Source: Jiangella aurantiaca
Lineage (GTDB): Bacteria > Actinomycetota > Actinomycetes > Jiangellales > Jiangellaceae
Direction of reading: 5' to 3'
DNA: 64,000 nucleotides
Assembly: GCF_004349105.1 (NCBI RefSeq)
Contig: NZ_SMLB01000014.1
Span: forward strand, 1 to 64,000
The notes below the pieces were generated by a model. The model searched no databases. It was given only the letters and a program-made list of their open reading frames with translations, and was not told the origin of the DNA. The translations under genes and the position numbers were made by a program. Numbering within the stretch: position 1 is the first letter of the stretch; each line of letters begins with the position of its first letter. This document shows positions 26,529-36,006 of this stretch, one piece after another.

Positions 26529-28057
26529 GACCGCCTCCCTTCTCCGCCGACGGTCTCGATCTCGGCGGGGACGAAGTCGTCGGCGCCCCGCCAGCGGAAC
26601 AGCGACAGCACAACGCCGACCACGATGACGCCGATGGCCAGGCCCCACCCGACGACCAGGAGGAACTCCGTCGAATAGTCCCCGTAGTTCTGCTCGAACT
26701 CCTGCCGCAGGCTGTCCCACATCATCCAGCCCAGCACCACGGGCGTGATGATGCCGAGCGCCACCTGCCACCACGCACCGAGCCGGACGGCCGAGGTGAG
26801 GTTGGCATGCGCCTGCAGCGGCTGGAGGCGCCGCAGGATCCAGCTCACCACGATGACGATCACCAACGCCGCGAGCGCGATGCCGTACTGGTTGATGAAG
26901 TGGTCGGTGACGTCGAGGTAGTGCAGCCCCTGGGCGGTGGGGAACAGCAGGATCGACACCAGGGCGATGGCGCCGCCCACGATCGCCACGGCCGGCACGC
27001 GGGTGAGCGGCGTGCGGTCCTGGACCGTCGAGATGACCACCTGCACGATGCTCACCAGCGACGTCAGCCCGGCGATCACCAATGAGGCGAAGAACAGCAC
27101 GCCGAACAGCCCCGCACCGCTGGTCAACGTGGAGATGATCTGCGGGAACGCGATGAACGCCAGCCCGATGCCGGACTGCGCGACCTCACCGACCGCCACC
27201 CCGCTGGACGCCGCCATGAACCCGAGTGTGGCGAATACCCCGATGCCGGCCAGGATCTCGAACGAACTGTTCGCGAACCCGGCCACCAGGGCCGAGCCCG
27301 TGAGGTCGGAACGGCGGTGCAGGTGCGAGGCGTACGTGACCATGATGCCGAAGCCCACGGACAGCGAGAAGAAGATCTGCCCGTACGCGGCCACCCACAC
27401 ACCACCGTCGGTGATGGCGCTCCAGTCAGGCGAGAACAGCGCGTCCAGGCCCAGCTCGGCGCCGTCGAGGAACAGTGCACGCACCACCAGGATCCCGAAC
27501 AGCACCACCAGCAGCGGGATGAAGATCATGTTCGCCCGCTCGATGCCGCGGCGGACGCCCAGCGCCAGTACCACGAGCACGAACGCCCAGACCGCGATGA
27601 GCGGCCAGAGCACTCCGGACACGTAGGACGTGATCCAGCCCGGCTCACCGACCTGGAGGAAGTCGCCGATGAGAAAGGCCTCGGGGTCGTCGCCCCAGTC
27701 CTGGCCGATGGAGAAGCCCGTGTAGCGCAGCGCCCACGCCACGATGACCGCGTAGTAGGCGGCGATGACGAAGCAGATGCCGACCTGCCACCACCCGAGC
27801 GCCTCGGCCCGCCGGTGCAGCCGGCGGAACGCCAGCGGCGGCGAGCCGTGGAAGCGGTGGCCGATGGCGTACTCGAGGATCAGGAACGGGATGCCCGCCG
27901 TCAGCAGGGCGATGAGATACGGCACGAGGAACGCGCCGCCACCGTTCTCGTACGTGACGTACGGGAATCGCCAGATGTTGCCCAACCCGATCGCAGACCC
28001 GATGGCGGCCAGGAGAAAGCCGGCCCGGGTGCCCCATTGCTCCCGTTCGCGCTGCAC
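26525..28057 (-). CDS. Neurotransmitter:sodium symporter family transporter
   Basis: A 510-residue membrane protein of the NSS (LeuT-fold) family, which takes up amino acids with sodium. The unwound helix-1 signature is present as GFLLAAIGSAIGLGNIWRFP followed by YVTYENGGGAF. About twelve helices are visible. The associated 42-residue MetS-like protein points to methionine or alanine as substrate. The GTG at 28057 was chosen because GAGGA lies 6 bp upstream; the GTG at 28063 is too close to it. Confidence 0.88.
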   Translation of the reverse strand: MQREREQWGTRAGFLLAAIGSAIGLGNIWRFPYVTYENGGGAFLVPYLIALLTAGIPFLILEYAIGHRFHGSPPLAFRRLHRRAEALGWWQVGICFVIAAYYAVIVAWALRYTGFSIGQDWGDDPEAFLIGDFLQVGEPGWITSYVSGVLWPLIAVWAFVLVVLALGVRRGIERANMIFIPLLVVLFGILVVRALFLDGAELGLDALFSPDWSAITDGGVWVAAYGQIFFSLSVGFGIMVTYASHLHRRSDLTGSALVAGFANSSFEILAGIGVFATLGFMAASSGVAVGEVAQSGIGLAFIAFPQIISTLTSGAGLFGVLFFASLVIAGLTSLVSIVQVVISTVQDRTPLTRVPAVAIVGGAIALVSILLFPTAQGLHYLDVTDHFINQYGIALAALVIVIVVSWILRRLQPLQAHANLTSAVRLGAWWQVALGIITPVVLGWMMWDSLRQEFEQNYGDYSTEFLLVVGWGLAIGVIVVGVVLSLFRWRGADDFVPAEIETVGGEGRRS

Positions 28058-28121
28058 TATCACTCCTCGCGTGTCGTGTGACAGGCCGACCTTACCGGTG
28101 CGGTCCGACAGCGAGAAAGGG

Positions 28122-29105
28122 TCAGCGGGCCGCGCGCAGCCAGTGGGCGGCCTCGACCGCCCAGTACGTCAGGACGATGTCGGCGCCGGCCCGGCGGATG
28201 GACGTCAGCGTCTCGAGGACGGCGCGGTCGCGGTCGATCCAGCCGCGCTCGGCGGCGGCCTGGATCATCGCGTACTCGCCGGAGACCTGGTAGGCCGCGA
28301 CGGGGACGCCGACGAGGTCGCGAACCCGGGTGAGCACGTCGAGGTAGGACATGGCCGGCTTGACCATGACCATGTCGGCGCCCTCCTCGAGGTCGAGGGC
28401 GGTCTCGCGCAGCGCCTCCAGCCCGTTGGCGGGGTCCTGCTGGTACGTCTTGCGGTCGCCGGTCAGCGACGACTCGACGGCGTCGCGGAACGGGCCGTAG
28501 AACGCCGAGGCGTACTTGGCGGCGTAGGCCAGGATCGCGACGTCGGTGAACCCGGCGGCGTCCAGCGCGGTCCGCGCGGCGCCCACCTGACCGTCCATCA
28601 TCCCGCTCGGCCCGACGACGTGGACGCCGGCCTCGGCCTGCGCGACCGCCATGCGGCCGTAGACCTCGAGCGTCGCGTCGTTGTCGACCGAGCCGTCGGG
28701 CGCCAGCACACCGCAGTGGCCGTGGTCGGTGAACTCGTCGAGGCACAGGTCGGCCATGACGACCGTCGCGTCGCCCACCTCGGCGACGACCTCGCGGATG
28801 GCGGCGTTGAGCGGCCCCTTCGGGTCGACGCCGCCGGAGCCGACGGCGTCCTTCCGTTCCGGGATGGCGAACAGCATGAGCCCGCCGACGCCGGCCTCGA
28901 CCGCCTCGAGCGCCGCCTTGCGCAGCGACTCCATGGTGTGCTGCACGACGCCGGGCATGGACGGGATCGGCCGCGGCTCGGTCGCGCCCTCGCGGACGAA
29001 CATCGGCAGCACCAGGTGGCGCGGCTCCAGCGACGTCTCGGCGACCAGCCGGCGCATGGCCGGCGTGCGGCGCAGCCGCCGCGGCCGGATCTCCGGGTAC
29101 CCCAT
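28122..29105 (-). CDS. hemB: Porphobilinogen synthase
   Basis: A 327-residue TIM-barrel enzyme that condenses two 5-aminolevulinates to porphobilinogen. Active-site lysines are in [17 protein letters not shown] and [13 protein letters not shown]. The metal-site region [15 protein letters not shown] has the cysteine/aspartate mix seen in many bacterial forms. It starts 9 bp after the cobA-hemD stop with AGGAGGG upstream, and is the last gene of the rex-hem operon. Confidence 0.95.
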   Translation of the reverse strand: MGYPEIRPRRLRRTPAMRRLVAETSLEPRHLVLPMFVREGATEPRPIPSMPGVVQHTMESLRKAALEAVEAGVGGLMLFAIPERKDAVGSGGVDPKGPLNAAIREVVAEVGDATVVMADLCLDEFTDHGHCGVLAPDGSVDNDATLEVYGRMAVAQAEAGVHVVGPSGMMDGQVGAARTALDAAGFTDVAILAYAAKYASAFYGPFRDAVESSLTGDRKTYQQDPANGLEALRETALDLEEGADMVMVKPAMSYLDVLTRVRDLVGVPVAAYQVSGEYAMIQAAAERGWIDRDRAVLETLTSIRRAGADIVLTYWAVEAAHWLRAAR

Positions 29106-29114
29106 GCGGCCCTC

Positions 29115-30725
29115 CTACTGGGCGTTCTTGCGGCGGGCGGACGCACGGCGGCGCTGGGACGGCTTGAGCACCGGCTCGCCGGCCTCGACCATGGCCAGCC
29201 GGCGGGTCAGGCCGAACTGCGCGAGCGCGTCGGCCAGCGCCTCGACGGACGGCTCCGGCGCCAAGACGTCGACGCGCAGGCCGTGCTCCTCGGCGGTCTT
29301 CGCCGTCTGCGGCCCGATGCAGGCGACGACGGTGGACGCGTGCGGCTTGCCGGCGATGCCGACCAGGTTGCGCACCGTCGACGACGACGTGAAGGCGACG
29401 GCGTCGAACTTGCCGGTCTTGATCGCGTCGCGGGTCTCGGCCGGCGGCGGCGCCGCGCGCACCGTCCGGTACGCCGTGACGTCGTCGACCTCCCAGCCCA
29501 TCTCCGTCAGCCCGGCGGCCAGCGTCTCCGTCGCGATGTCGGCCCGCGGCAGGAACACCCGGTTGATCGGGTCGAGCACCTCGTCGTACGGCGGCCAGTC
29601 GGCCAGCAGCCCGACCGCGGACTGCTCGCCGGACGGGACGAGGTCGGGCTCGATGCCCCACGCCCGCAGCGCCTCGGCGGTCTTCTCACCCACGGCGGCG
29701 ACCTTCAGGCCGGACAGCGCGCGAGCGTCGAGGCCGTACGCCGTCAGCTTCTCCTTGACCGCCCGCAGCGCGTTGACCGAGGTGAAGGCGATCCACTCGT
29801 AGCGGCCCTCGACCATGCCGCGCACGGCCTTGTCGATCTGCTGCGGGTTGCGCGGCGGCTCGACGGAGATGGTCGGCACCTCCTCGGGTACCGCACCGGA
29901 CCGGCGTAGCGCCGTCGACAGCGCGCCGGCCTGCTCCTTCGTCCGCGGCACCAGCACCCGCCAGCCGAACAGCGCCTTGGTCTCGAACCACGACAGGGTG
30001 TCGCGGTGCTCGACGGTGTCGCCGACGATGACGACGTACGGCCCCTCGACCTTGGCCGCCCGGGCGTCGGCCGCGATGCCGCCGAGCGTCGAGACGACGG
30101 TCTGCTGCTCGACGGTGCTGCCGGACGTCACGACGGCGACCGGCGTTGACGGCACCCGGCCGGCGTCGACGAGCGCGTCGGCGAGATGGCCGAGCTGCTC
30201 GGTGACGCCGGTCAGCAGGACGGTGTCGGCCGTGCAGGACCGCAGGTCGATCTTGCCGCCGACGTCGAAGATCTCGACGCTGCGGCGGCGTCCGGTGACC
30301 AGCGGGATACCGGCGTGCGCGGCGACGGACGTGGCCGTGGCGACGCCGGCGACCACCTCGAACGGGATGCCGGCCTTGGCGCACGCGAGCGCTTCGTCGG
30401 CGCCGGTGGCGTGGGTGAACGGGTCGCCGCCGAGCAGGCGCACCACCCGCCGTCCCCCCTTGGCGGCCTGGACGACACGGCGGCCGCGGGCCGACGCGGT
30501 CAGGGTGACGCCTTCCTCGTCGACGCCGACGTCGACGATCTCGACGATGCCGGGCGCGTACGCGAGCATCGTGCGGTGCGCCGGCTCGTCGATGATGACG
30601 ACGTCGGCCCCGCCGAGCACCTCGACCGCCCGTAGGGTGAGCAGCCCCGGATCGCCGGGACCGGCGCCGACGAACGCGACGCCACCTTCATCGGCGCGCT
30701 TCTGCGCACCTCGCGGAGTGGTCAC
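29115..30725 (-). CDS. hemD: Fused uroporphyrinogen-III C-methyltransferase / synthase (CobA-HemD)
   Basis: A 536-residue fusion. Residues ~15-250 form an SAM-dependent uroporphyrinogen-III methyltransferase (VGAGPGDPGLLTLRAVEVL, then VRLLGGDPF). Residues ~260-520 form uroporphyrinogen-III synthase (GWRVLVPRTKEQAGAL, VAAVGEKTAEALRAWG, DAVAFTSSSTVRNL). The product can both close the tetrapyrrole ring and divert it towards sirohaem or cobalamin. The C-terminus is an Arg/Lys-rich tail. The GTG at 30725 follows hemC by 4 bp and has AAGGAGGA 9 bp upstream. This fusion is usual in actinobacteria. Confidence 0.92.
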   Translation of the reverse strand: MTTPRGAQKRADEGGVAFVGAGPGDPGLLTLRAVEVLGGADVVIIDEPAHRTMLAYAPGIVEIVDVGVDEEGVTLTASARGRRVVQAAKGGRRVVRLLGGDPFTHATGADEALACAKAGIPFEVVAGVATATSVAAHAGIPLVTGRRRSVEIFDVGGKIDLRSCTADTVLLTGVTEQLGHLADALVDAGRVPSTPVAVVTSGSTVEQQTVVSTLGGIAADARAAKVEGPYVVIVGDTVEHRDTLSWFETKALFGWRVLVPRTKEQAGALSTALRRSGAVPEEVPTISVEPPRNPQQIDKAVRGMVEGRYEWIAFTSVNALRAVKEKLTAYGLDARALSGLKVAAVGEKTAEALRAWGIEPDLVPSGEQSAVGLLADWPPYDEVLDPINRVFLPRADIATETLAAGLTEMGWEVDDVTAYRTVRAAPPPAETRDAIKTGKFDAVAFTSSSTVRNLVGIAGKPHASTVVACIGPQTAKTAEEHGLRVDVLAPEPSVEALADALAQFGLTRRLAMVEAGEPVLKPSQRRRASARRKNAQ

Positions 30726-30729
30726 GACT

Positions 30730-31674
30730 CTATTCCTCCTTCGACGCCGACCCACCGGCGTCGACGACTGCCCCGGCCCCGTCGGCGAGAAGCTCCAGCG
30801 CGAGGGCGCGCCCGATCTGCTCCGCCCCCCCGAGAGGTCCGGTAGCTGACTTGCGGATACTCACCGATCCGTCGCGTGCTGCAACGACAGCCCGGATGTA
30901 CAGCTCGAGGCCACTTTCTCCCTCTGCCGCCTCGGCGTAGGCGCCCACGGGCGCCGTACAGCCGGCCTCGAGCACGGCGAGGAGGGTCCGTTCGGCGGTG
31001 ACCGCCGCCCTGGTGGCGGCGTCGTCGAGCGCGCCGAGCACCTCTGCGAGTGCGGTGTCGGCGGTCCGGCACTCGACGGCGAGCGCGCCCTGCCCCGGAG
31101 CGGGCAGCACCTGCATCGGGTCGAGCACCTCGGTGACGGAGTCGAGCCGGCCCAGCCGCGCCAGCCCGGCCCTGGCCAGCACGACGGCGTCGAGCGTGCC
31201 GTCGGTCACCTTGCTCAGCCGGGTGTCGACATTGCCGCGCAGGCCGACGATCTCGATGCCCAGCCCGAGCGCCCGCAGCTGCGCCTCGCGCCGCGGCGAC
31301 CCGGTGCCGACACGTGCGCCGGCGGGCAGGTCGGAGAGCTTGAGGCCGTCGCGCGCGCACAGCACGTCGCGCGGGTCCTCCCGCTCCGGGACCGCCGCGA
31401 GCACCAGGCCGTCGGCAGACCCCGTCGGAAGGTCCTTGAGCGAATGGACGGCGAGGTCGACCCGGCCGTCGAGCAGTGCCTCGCGCAGCGCCGTGACGAA
31501 CACGCCGGTGCCGCCGATGCGGTCCAGCGGCGCGGACGACAGGTCGCCCTTGGTCGTGATCTCGACCAGCTCGACCTCGTGCCCGAGCGAGCGCAGGCGG
31601 TCGTGGACGTACCGGGCCTGGACCAGCGCGAGGGCGCTGCGCCGGGTGCCCAGCCGCAGCGGGGTGGTCGTCAT
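30730..31674 (-). CDS. hemC: Hydroxymethylbilane synthase
   Basis: A 314-residue enzyme that polymerises four porphobilinogens into hydroxymethylbilane. The dipyrromethane cofactor cysteine is in [13 protein letters not shown]. Arginine/lysine substrate contacts are in [13 protein letters not shown] and [11 protein letters not shown], and [11 protein letters not shown] is present. The ATG overlaps the hemA stop by 4 bp. Confidence 0.95.
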   Translation of the reverse strand: MTTTPLRLGTRRSALALVQARYVHDRLRSLGHEVELVEITTKGDLSSAPLDRIGGTGVFVTALREALLDGRVDLAVHSLKDLPTGSADGLVLAAVPEREDPRDVLCARDGLKLSDLPAGARVGTGSPRREAQLRALGLGIEIVGLRGNVDTRLSKVTDGTLDAVVLARAGLARLGRLDSVTEVLDPMQVLPAPGQGALAVECRTADTALAEVLGALDDAATRAAVTAERTLLAVLEAGCTAPVGAYAEAAEGESGLELYIRAVVAARDGSVSIRKSATGPLGGAEQIGRALALELLADGAGAVVDAGGSASKEE

Positions 31675-33035
31675 GGCGCCACCGTCCCGTCGGGCTTGGC
31701 GACGGCGTCGATGGACCGGCGGTCCAGCGCGAACAGCTCGCGCAGCGCAGCCTCGTAGGACGCACCGTCGGGCTGCGCGGCCAGCTCCTTGACCCGCACC
31801 GTCGGCTGGTGCAGCAGTTTGTCGACCACCCGGCGGACGGTGCGGGCGACCTCGGCGCGCGTGCGCTCGTCGAGGTCGGGCAGCCGTCCCACCATGCGGG
31901 TGAGCTCGGCGTCGACGACGTCGTCGGCCATGCTGCGCAGCGCGACGACGGTGGGCGCCACCTCGGCGGCGCGGCGCGCGGTGGCGAACGCGGCCACCTC
32001 GTCGGTGACGATCGAGCGCACGGCGGAGACGTCGCCGGCCATGGTGCGGGCGTCGGCGACGTCGTCGTCGGCGGCCTCGCTGAGGCGGGCGAGGTCGGCC
32101 AGCACCACGCCGGGGAGGTCCGCCACGCCGGCGTCGACGTCGCGCGGCAGGGCGAGGTCGACGATGCCCATCGGCCGCCCGCCACGGCCTGCGACCGCCG
32201 CCTCGACGGTCTCGAACGGCAGCACCACACCGGCGGCGCCGGTGCAGGAGATGACGAGGTCGACGTCGCGCAGCACCTGCCGCAGCTCCGTCATCGGCAC
32301 CGCGCGGCCGCCGACCGCCTCGGCCACCCGGACGCCGTTCTCGTGCGTGCGGTTGGCGACGACGACGTCGACGCCCTCGCGCTGCAACGTGGCCGCGGCC
32401 AGCGCCGCCATCGAGCCCGCGCCGACCACCAGGGCCGACGTGCCGGGGAGCAGCTCGCGCCAGGACGCGCCGGCGACCCGGCCGGACGACCATCCCTCGG
32501 CGGCGACCGCCGGCAGCACCCGGGCCAGCCCGAGCGTCACCAGCGAGCGGCCGGCGGCGTCGATGCCGGTCTCGGCGTGCGCCCGCTTGCCCACCCGCAG
32601 CGCGGTCTGGAACAGCTCCGTCAGCACCCGGCCGGTGGCGCCGGAGGTCTGCGCGAGCCGGAACGCGTCGCGCACCTGGCCGAGGATCTGCGTCTCGCCG
32701 ACCACCATGGAGTCGAGGCCGCTGACGACGTGGAACAGGTGCGACACGGCGCGGTCGCCGTAGTGCACGTAGAGGTACGGCGTCAGCAGCTCGATGGGTG
32801 CGCCGGTGTGCTGGGACAGCAGCGCGCTGGCCTCCTCGATGCCGCCGTGGAACGTGGCGGTGTCGAGGTACAGCTCCAGCCGGTTGCAGGTGGCGACGAC
32901 GACCGCCTCGGCGATCTGGTCGGACGACGGGACCTCGTCGAGCAGCTTCACGACCGCGGTGCGGTCGAGGGCGACGCTCTCCAGCACCTCGACCGGCGCG
33001 CTGCGGTGGGAGACGCCGATGGCCAGGACGCTCAT
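31671..33035 (-). CDS. hemA: Glutamyl-tRNA reductase
   Basis: A 454-residue NADPH-dependent enzyme that reduces glutamyl-tRNA to glutamate-1-semialdehyde, the first committed step of the C5 pathway. The catalytic cysteine is in [13 protein letters not shown] (Cys50). The NADPH Rossmann loop is [16 protein letters not shown], and a C-terminal helical dimerisation domain follows. It overlaps rex by 4 bp upstream and hemC by 4 bp downstream, so Rex control extends to haem synthesis. Confidence 0.95.
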   Translation of the reverse strand: MSVLAIGVSHRSAPVEVLESVALDRTAVVKLLDEVPSSDQIAEAVVVATCNRLELYLDTATFHGGIEEASALLSQHTGAPIELLTPYLYVHYGDRAVSHLFHVVSGLDSMVVGETQILGQVRDAFRLAQTSGATGRVLTELFQTALRVGKRAHAETGIDAAGRSLVTLGLARVLPAVAAEGWSSGRVAGASWRELLPGTSALVVGAGSMAALAAATLQREGVDVVVANRTHENGVRVAEAVGGRAVPMTELRQVLRDVDLVISCTGAAGVVLPFETVEAAVAGRGGRPMGIVDLALPRDVDAGVADLPGVVLADLARLSEAADDDVADARTMAGDVSAVRSIVTDEVAAFATARRAAEVAPTVVALRSMADDVVDAELTRMVGRLPDLDERTRAEVARTVRRVVDKLLHQPTVRVKELAAQPDGASYEAALRELFALDRRSIDAVAKPDGTVAP

Positions 33036-33766
33036 CCGTTCACCGCCTCGGCCAGCTCGGCCGCCTGCTCGGCGGTCAGGGCCAGCGCGGCGCCGTTCTT
33101 GCGCTGTTCGTGGTATGCGAGGATCTGCAGCTCGGTGGAGAGGTCGACCTTGCGGAGGTCGACGCCCTCGGGCACCTGCACGATGGCCGGTGCGAAGTTG
33201 AGGATGCTGGTGACGCCGGCCGCGACCAGGCGGTCGCAGACCAGCTGCGCGGCCCGGGCCGGCGTGGCGACGACGCCGATGGCGATGCCGAGATCCTGGA
33301 CGATCTGCTCCAGCTCGTCGGCGTGCCGGACCTTGAGCCCGGTGACCTCCTCGCCCACCCGGCTGGGGTCGGCGTCGACCAACGCGGCGATGCGGAAGCC
33401 GCGCGAAGCGAACCCGCCGTAGTTGGCCAGCGCGTGGCCGAGGTTACCGATGCCGACGATGACGACCGCCCAGTCCTGGGTCAGGCCGATCTCGCGGGTG
33501 ATCTGGTGGCGCAGGAAGTCGACCTCGTAGCCGACCCCGCGGGTGCCGTAGGAGCCCAGGTAGGAGAGGTCCTTGCGCAGCTTGGCGGAGTTGACGCCGG
33601 CCGACGCGGCCAGCTCCTCAGACGACACCGTCGCCACGCCGCGCTCGGCCAGCGTGGTGAGCGCCCGCAGATAGAGCGGCAACCGCGCGACCGTCGCCTC
33701 CGGCACGCCGCGCGGTGCCGCTGCGGCTGGTGTCGGCGTCGACGATGGGCGGCTGTTTCGGGTCAC
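33032..33766 (-). CDS. rex: Redox-sensing transcriptional repressor Rex
   Basis: A 244-residue repressor that senses the NADH/NAD+ ratio. The N-terminal winged helix includes [20 protein letters not shown], the C-terminal Rossmann domain has [17 protein letters not shown], and a final swapped helix follows. The GTG start at 33766 lies 96 bp downstream of a near-perfect Rex site. The rex-hemA-hemC-hemD order matches the autoregulated operon of Streptomyces. Confidence 0.95.
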   Translation of the reverse strand: MTRNSRPSSTPTPAAAAPRGVPEATVARLPLYLRALTTLAERGVATVSSEELAASAGVNSAKLRKDLSYLGSYGTRGVGYEVDFLRHQITREIGLTQDWAVVIVGIGNLGHALANYGGFASRGFRIAALVDADPSRVGEEVTGLKVRHADELEQIVQDLGIAIGVVATPARAAQLVCDRLVAAGVTSILNFAPAIVQVPEGVDLRKVDLSTELQILAYHEQRKNGAALALTAEQAAELAEAVNG

Positions 33767-33861
33767 GACACTCCCCGGTAGGCCGGCGCGGAAGGCGACA
33801 TCCGGGGGCCGGGTGACGGACCCGAACCGGCAGGACTTACGATGCGCCCCAGCCTAGACGC

Positions 33862-33879
33862 TTGTGAACGTGTGCACAA
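33862..33879. promoter_or_regulatory. Rex operator (ROP) upstream of rex-hem operon
   Basis: TTGTGAACGTGTGCACAA matches the Rex consensus TTGTGAANNNNTTCACAA at all but one base of the arms. It lies between rex (minus strand) and the 3' end of the glutaredoxin gene, so its target is rex. This implies haem synthesis is derepressed when NADH is high, for example at low oxygen. Confidence 0.85.
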
Positions 33880-33903
33880 AGTTGCTGTTCTGGGCTGGAT
33901 GTT

Positions 33904-34170
33904 CTATAAGGCGCCGGTGAGAGCCCGGCGCAGCCGGTCGGCGTCGACCCGCCAGAAGTCATGCTGAGCGCCGTCGACGAACGTGACGGGGATCTGCTCG
34001 CCGTAGCGCCGCTCCAGTTCGGGATCGCCGACGATGCTGCGTTCCTCCCAGCCGACGCCCAGCTCGGCGCAGACCGCCTCGACGACGGTGCGGGCGTCGT
34101 CGCACAGGTGGCAGCCCGGCCGGCCGAGCAGCAGCACCCGCGCGCCCGGGGCCTGATTCGTGTCCGTCAC
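33904..34170 (-). CDS. Glutaredoxin-like protein (DUF836 type)
   Basis: An 88-residue thioredoxin-fold protein. The redox site is GRPGCHLCDDART (CxxC) and the cis-proline is in QIPVTFVDG. It lacks the CPYC of classical glutaredoxin and fits the small glutaredoxin-2-like DUF836 group. A TACGGT box ends 7 bp before the GTG at 34170, suggesting a leaderless mRNA. It is followed by the rex operator and rex on the same strand, and is divergent from the HAD gene. Confidence 0.85.
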   Translation of the reverse strand: MTDTNQAPGARVLLLGRPGCHLCDDARTVVEAVCAELGVGWEERSIVGDPELERRYGEQIPVTFVDGAQHDFWRVDADRLRRALTGAL

Positions 34171-34216
34171 GAAGTCAACCGTACGCAAGCCCGGGGCGCC
34201 GCTACTCTTGGCGACC

Positions 34217-35086
34217 ATGCCGGGATTGCGCTTGCGCAGGGAACGGACCGGAGCCGCGTCGGAACGCGCGCGAGCCGACGTCGCGGCCAGCACCGCCGAG
34301 GCGATCGCCGGCATCGAGCTGCCGTCCGACGCACGGGCGGCCGCCTTCTTCGACCTGGACAACACCGTGCTGCGCGGCGCCTCGCTGTTCTACCTCGCCC
34401 GCGGCATGCACCAGCGCGGGCTGCTGCGCACCAGCGACATCCTCCGGTTCGGCCGGCAGCAGCTGCAGTTCGCGTTCGGCGCCGAGGACCCTGACCACAT
34501 CGTCGAGGCGCGGGCGGCGGCGCTGTCGTTCATCGCCGGCCGATCGGTCGAGGAGCTGTCCCGCGTCGGCGAGGAGATCTTCGAGGAGCTGATGGCCGAC
34601 AAGATCTGGCCCGGCACCCAGGCGATCGCGCAGCTGCACGTCGACCAGGGTCAGCGGGTGTGGCTGGTGACGGCGGCACCCGTCGAGGTGGCGACGATCA
34701 TCGCCCGGCGGCTGGGCCTGACCGGCGCGCTGGGCACCGTCGCCGAGCACGTCGACGGCACGTACACCGGCCGGCTGGTCGGTGACCTGCTGCACGGGGA
34801 GGACAAGGCGGCCGCCGTCCGCTCGCTGGCCGAGCGCGAGAGCCTGGACCTGCGCCGCTGTTCCGCCTACAGCGACTCTGCCAACGACATCCCGATGCTC
34901 TCGCTGGTCGGCTTTCCCTGCGCGGTCAACCCGGACCGCAAGCTGCGAAGGCACGCCCGCAAGCGCGGCTGGCGGATCCGCGACTACCGGGCCCGGCGGC
35001 GCAACACGACGCTGGGCATCGCGGCCGGGACGGGTGCCGTCGCCGGCGCCGCGGTCGGCATCGTCGCCGCCCGGAAGCGGCGCTGA
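34217..35086 (+). CDS. HAD-IB family hydrolase (SerB/CicA-like)
   Basis: A 289-residue HAD phosphatase. The nucleophile motif is AAFFDLDNTVLRGAS, the conserved lysine is in GEDKAAAVRSL, and the metal motif is YSDSANDIPML. A basic segment and a Gly/Ala-rich hydrophobic helix at the C-terminus suggest membrane association. A lysophospholipid acyltransferase gene lies tail-to-tail 5 bp away, and such pairs are common, so a role in phospholipid metabolism is likely. The ATG follows a TACTCT box by 8 bp (leaderless). Confidence 0.85.
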   Translation: MPGLRLRRERTGAASERARADVAASTAEAIAGIELPSDARAAAFFDLDNTVLRGASLFYLARGMHQRGLLRTSDILRFGRQQLQFAFGAEDPDHIVEARAAALSFIAGRSVEELSRVGEEIFEELMADKIWPGTQAIAQLHVDQGQRVWLVTAAPVEVATIIARRLGLTGALGTVAEHVDGTYTGRLVGDLLHGEDKAAAVRSLAERESLDLRRCSAYSDSANDIPMLSLVGFPCAVNPDRKLRRHARKRGWRIRDYRARRRNTTLGIAAGTGAVAGAAVGIVAARKRR

Positions 35087-35091
35087 CGTCG

Positions 35092-36006
35092 TCAGCCGAA
35101 CGCGGTGCCGCGCAGCTCCAGCAGCTCGGTGAGCGTCGCCTGGATGGTGTCGCGCACCTGATCGGTCAGCTCGAACACCACCATGGGGTCGTCGGCGGCA
35201 CCGGGCGGGTAGTCGTCGGTGCGGATCGGCTCGCCGAACTCGATGATCCACTTCGACGGCAGCGGCACCAGCCCGAGCGGGCCCAGCCACGGGAACGTCG
35301 GCGTCAGCGGGAAGTACGGCAGCCCGAGCAGCCGGGCCAGCGACTCGGCGTTGCCGATCATCGGGTAGATCTCCTCGGCCCCGACGATCGAGCACGGGAT
35401 GATCGGCGCCTTGGTGCGCAGCGCCGCGGACACGAACCCGCCGCGGCCGAACCGCTGCAGCTTGTAGCGCTGCGAGAACGGCTTGCCGACGCCCTTGAAG
35501 CCCTCGGGCCACACGCCGACCAGCTCGCCGCCGCTCAGCAGCGCCTCGACGTCCTCGTTGCAGGCCAGCGTGGTGCCGCTCTTGCGGGCGAGGTCGGCCA
35601 CCACCGGCAGCTGGAAGACCAGCGTGGCGCCGAGCGCGCGCAGGTGCCGGGCCTTGGGGTGGGTGTCGTGAACCGCCAGCTGGGTCATCAAGGAGTCGAC
35701 CGGCAACGTGCCGGAGTGGTTCGCCGCCACCAGCGCCGCGCCGGTGTCGGGGATGTTCTCGATGCCGCGCACCTCGACCCGGAACCAGTGCCGGTACAGC
35801 GGGCGCAGCAGCGGCAGCAACACGGTCTCGGTCAGCTCCGGGTCGAAGCCGAACGGGTCGACTTCGAACTCGCCGGTCAGCCGCCGCCCGGCGAACGCGA
35901 CCAGCTCGTCCAGCCGCTCGCCGTCGACGCCGAGGCGGTCGCGCAGCACCCGGCCCGCCGTGGATGCGATGCGGTCGAGCAGGCCCGGCAGCGGGCTATC
36001 GGCCAC
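35092..36006 (-). CDS. PlsC-type lysophospholipid acyltransferase
   Basis: A 304-residue membrane-associated acyltransferase. The catalytic block is AANHSGTLPVDSLM, a histidine/aspartate variant typical of the actinobacterial branch. It is followed by VGVWPEGFKGVGKPFS (substrate-phosphate region) and APIIPCSIVGAEE. The start is a GTG at 36006, inside the upstream epimerase gene (11-bp overlap), indicating an operon. Confidence 0.85.
   Translation of the reverse strand: MADSPLPGLLDRIASTAGRVLRDRLGVDGERLDELVAFAGRRLTGEFEVDPFGFDPELTETVLLPLLRPLYRHWFRVEVRGIENIPDTGAALVAANHSGTLPVDSLMTQLAVHDTHPKARHLRALGATLVFQLPVVADLARKSGTTLACNEDVEALLSGGELVGVWPEGFKGVGKPFSQRYKLQRFGRGGFVSAALRTKAPIIPCSIVGAEEIYPMIGNAESLARLLGLPYFPLTPTFPWLGPLGLVPLPSKWIIEFGEPIRTDDYPPGAADDPMVVFELTDQVRDTIQATLTELLELRGTAFG

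Noticed and set aside
27765-29909. 714-codon plus-strand frame over the NSS transporter, hemB and hemD
   Set aside because: Runs antisense through three strong genes and has no recognisable motif.
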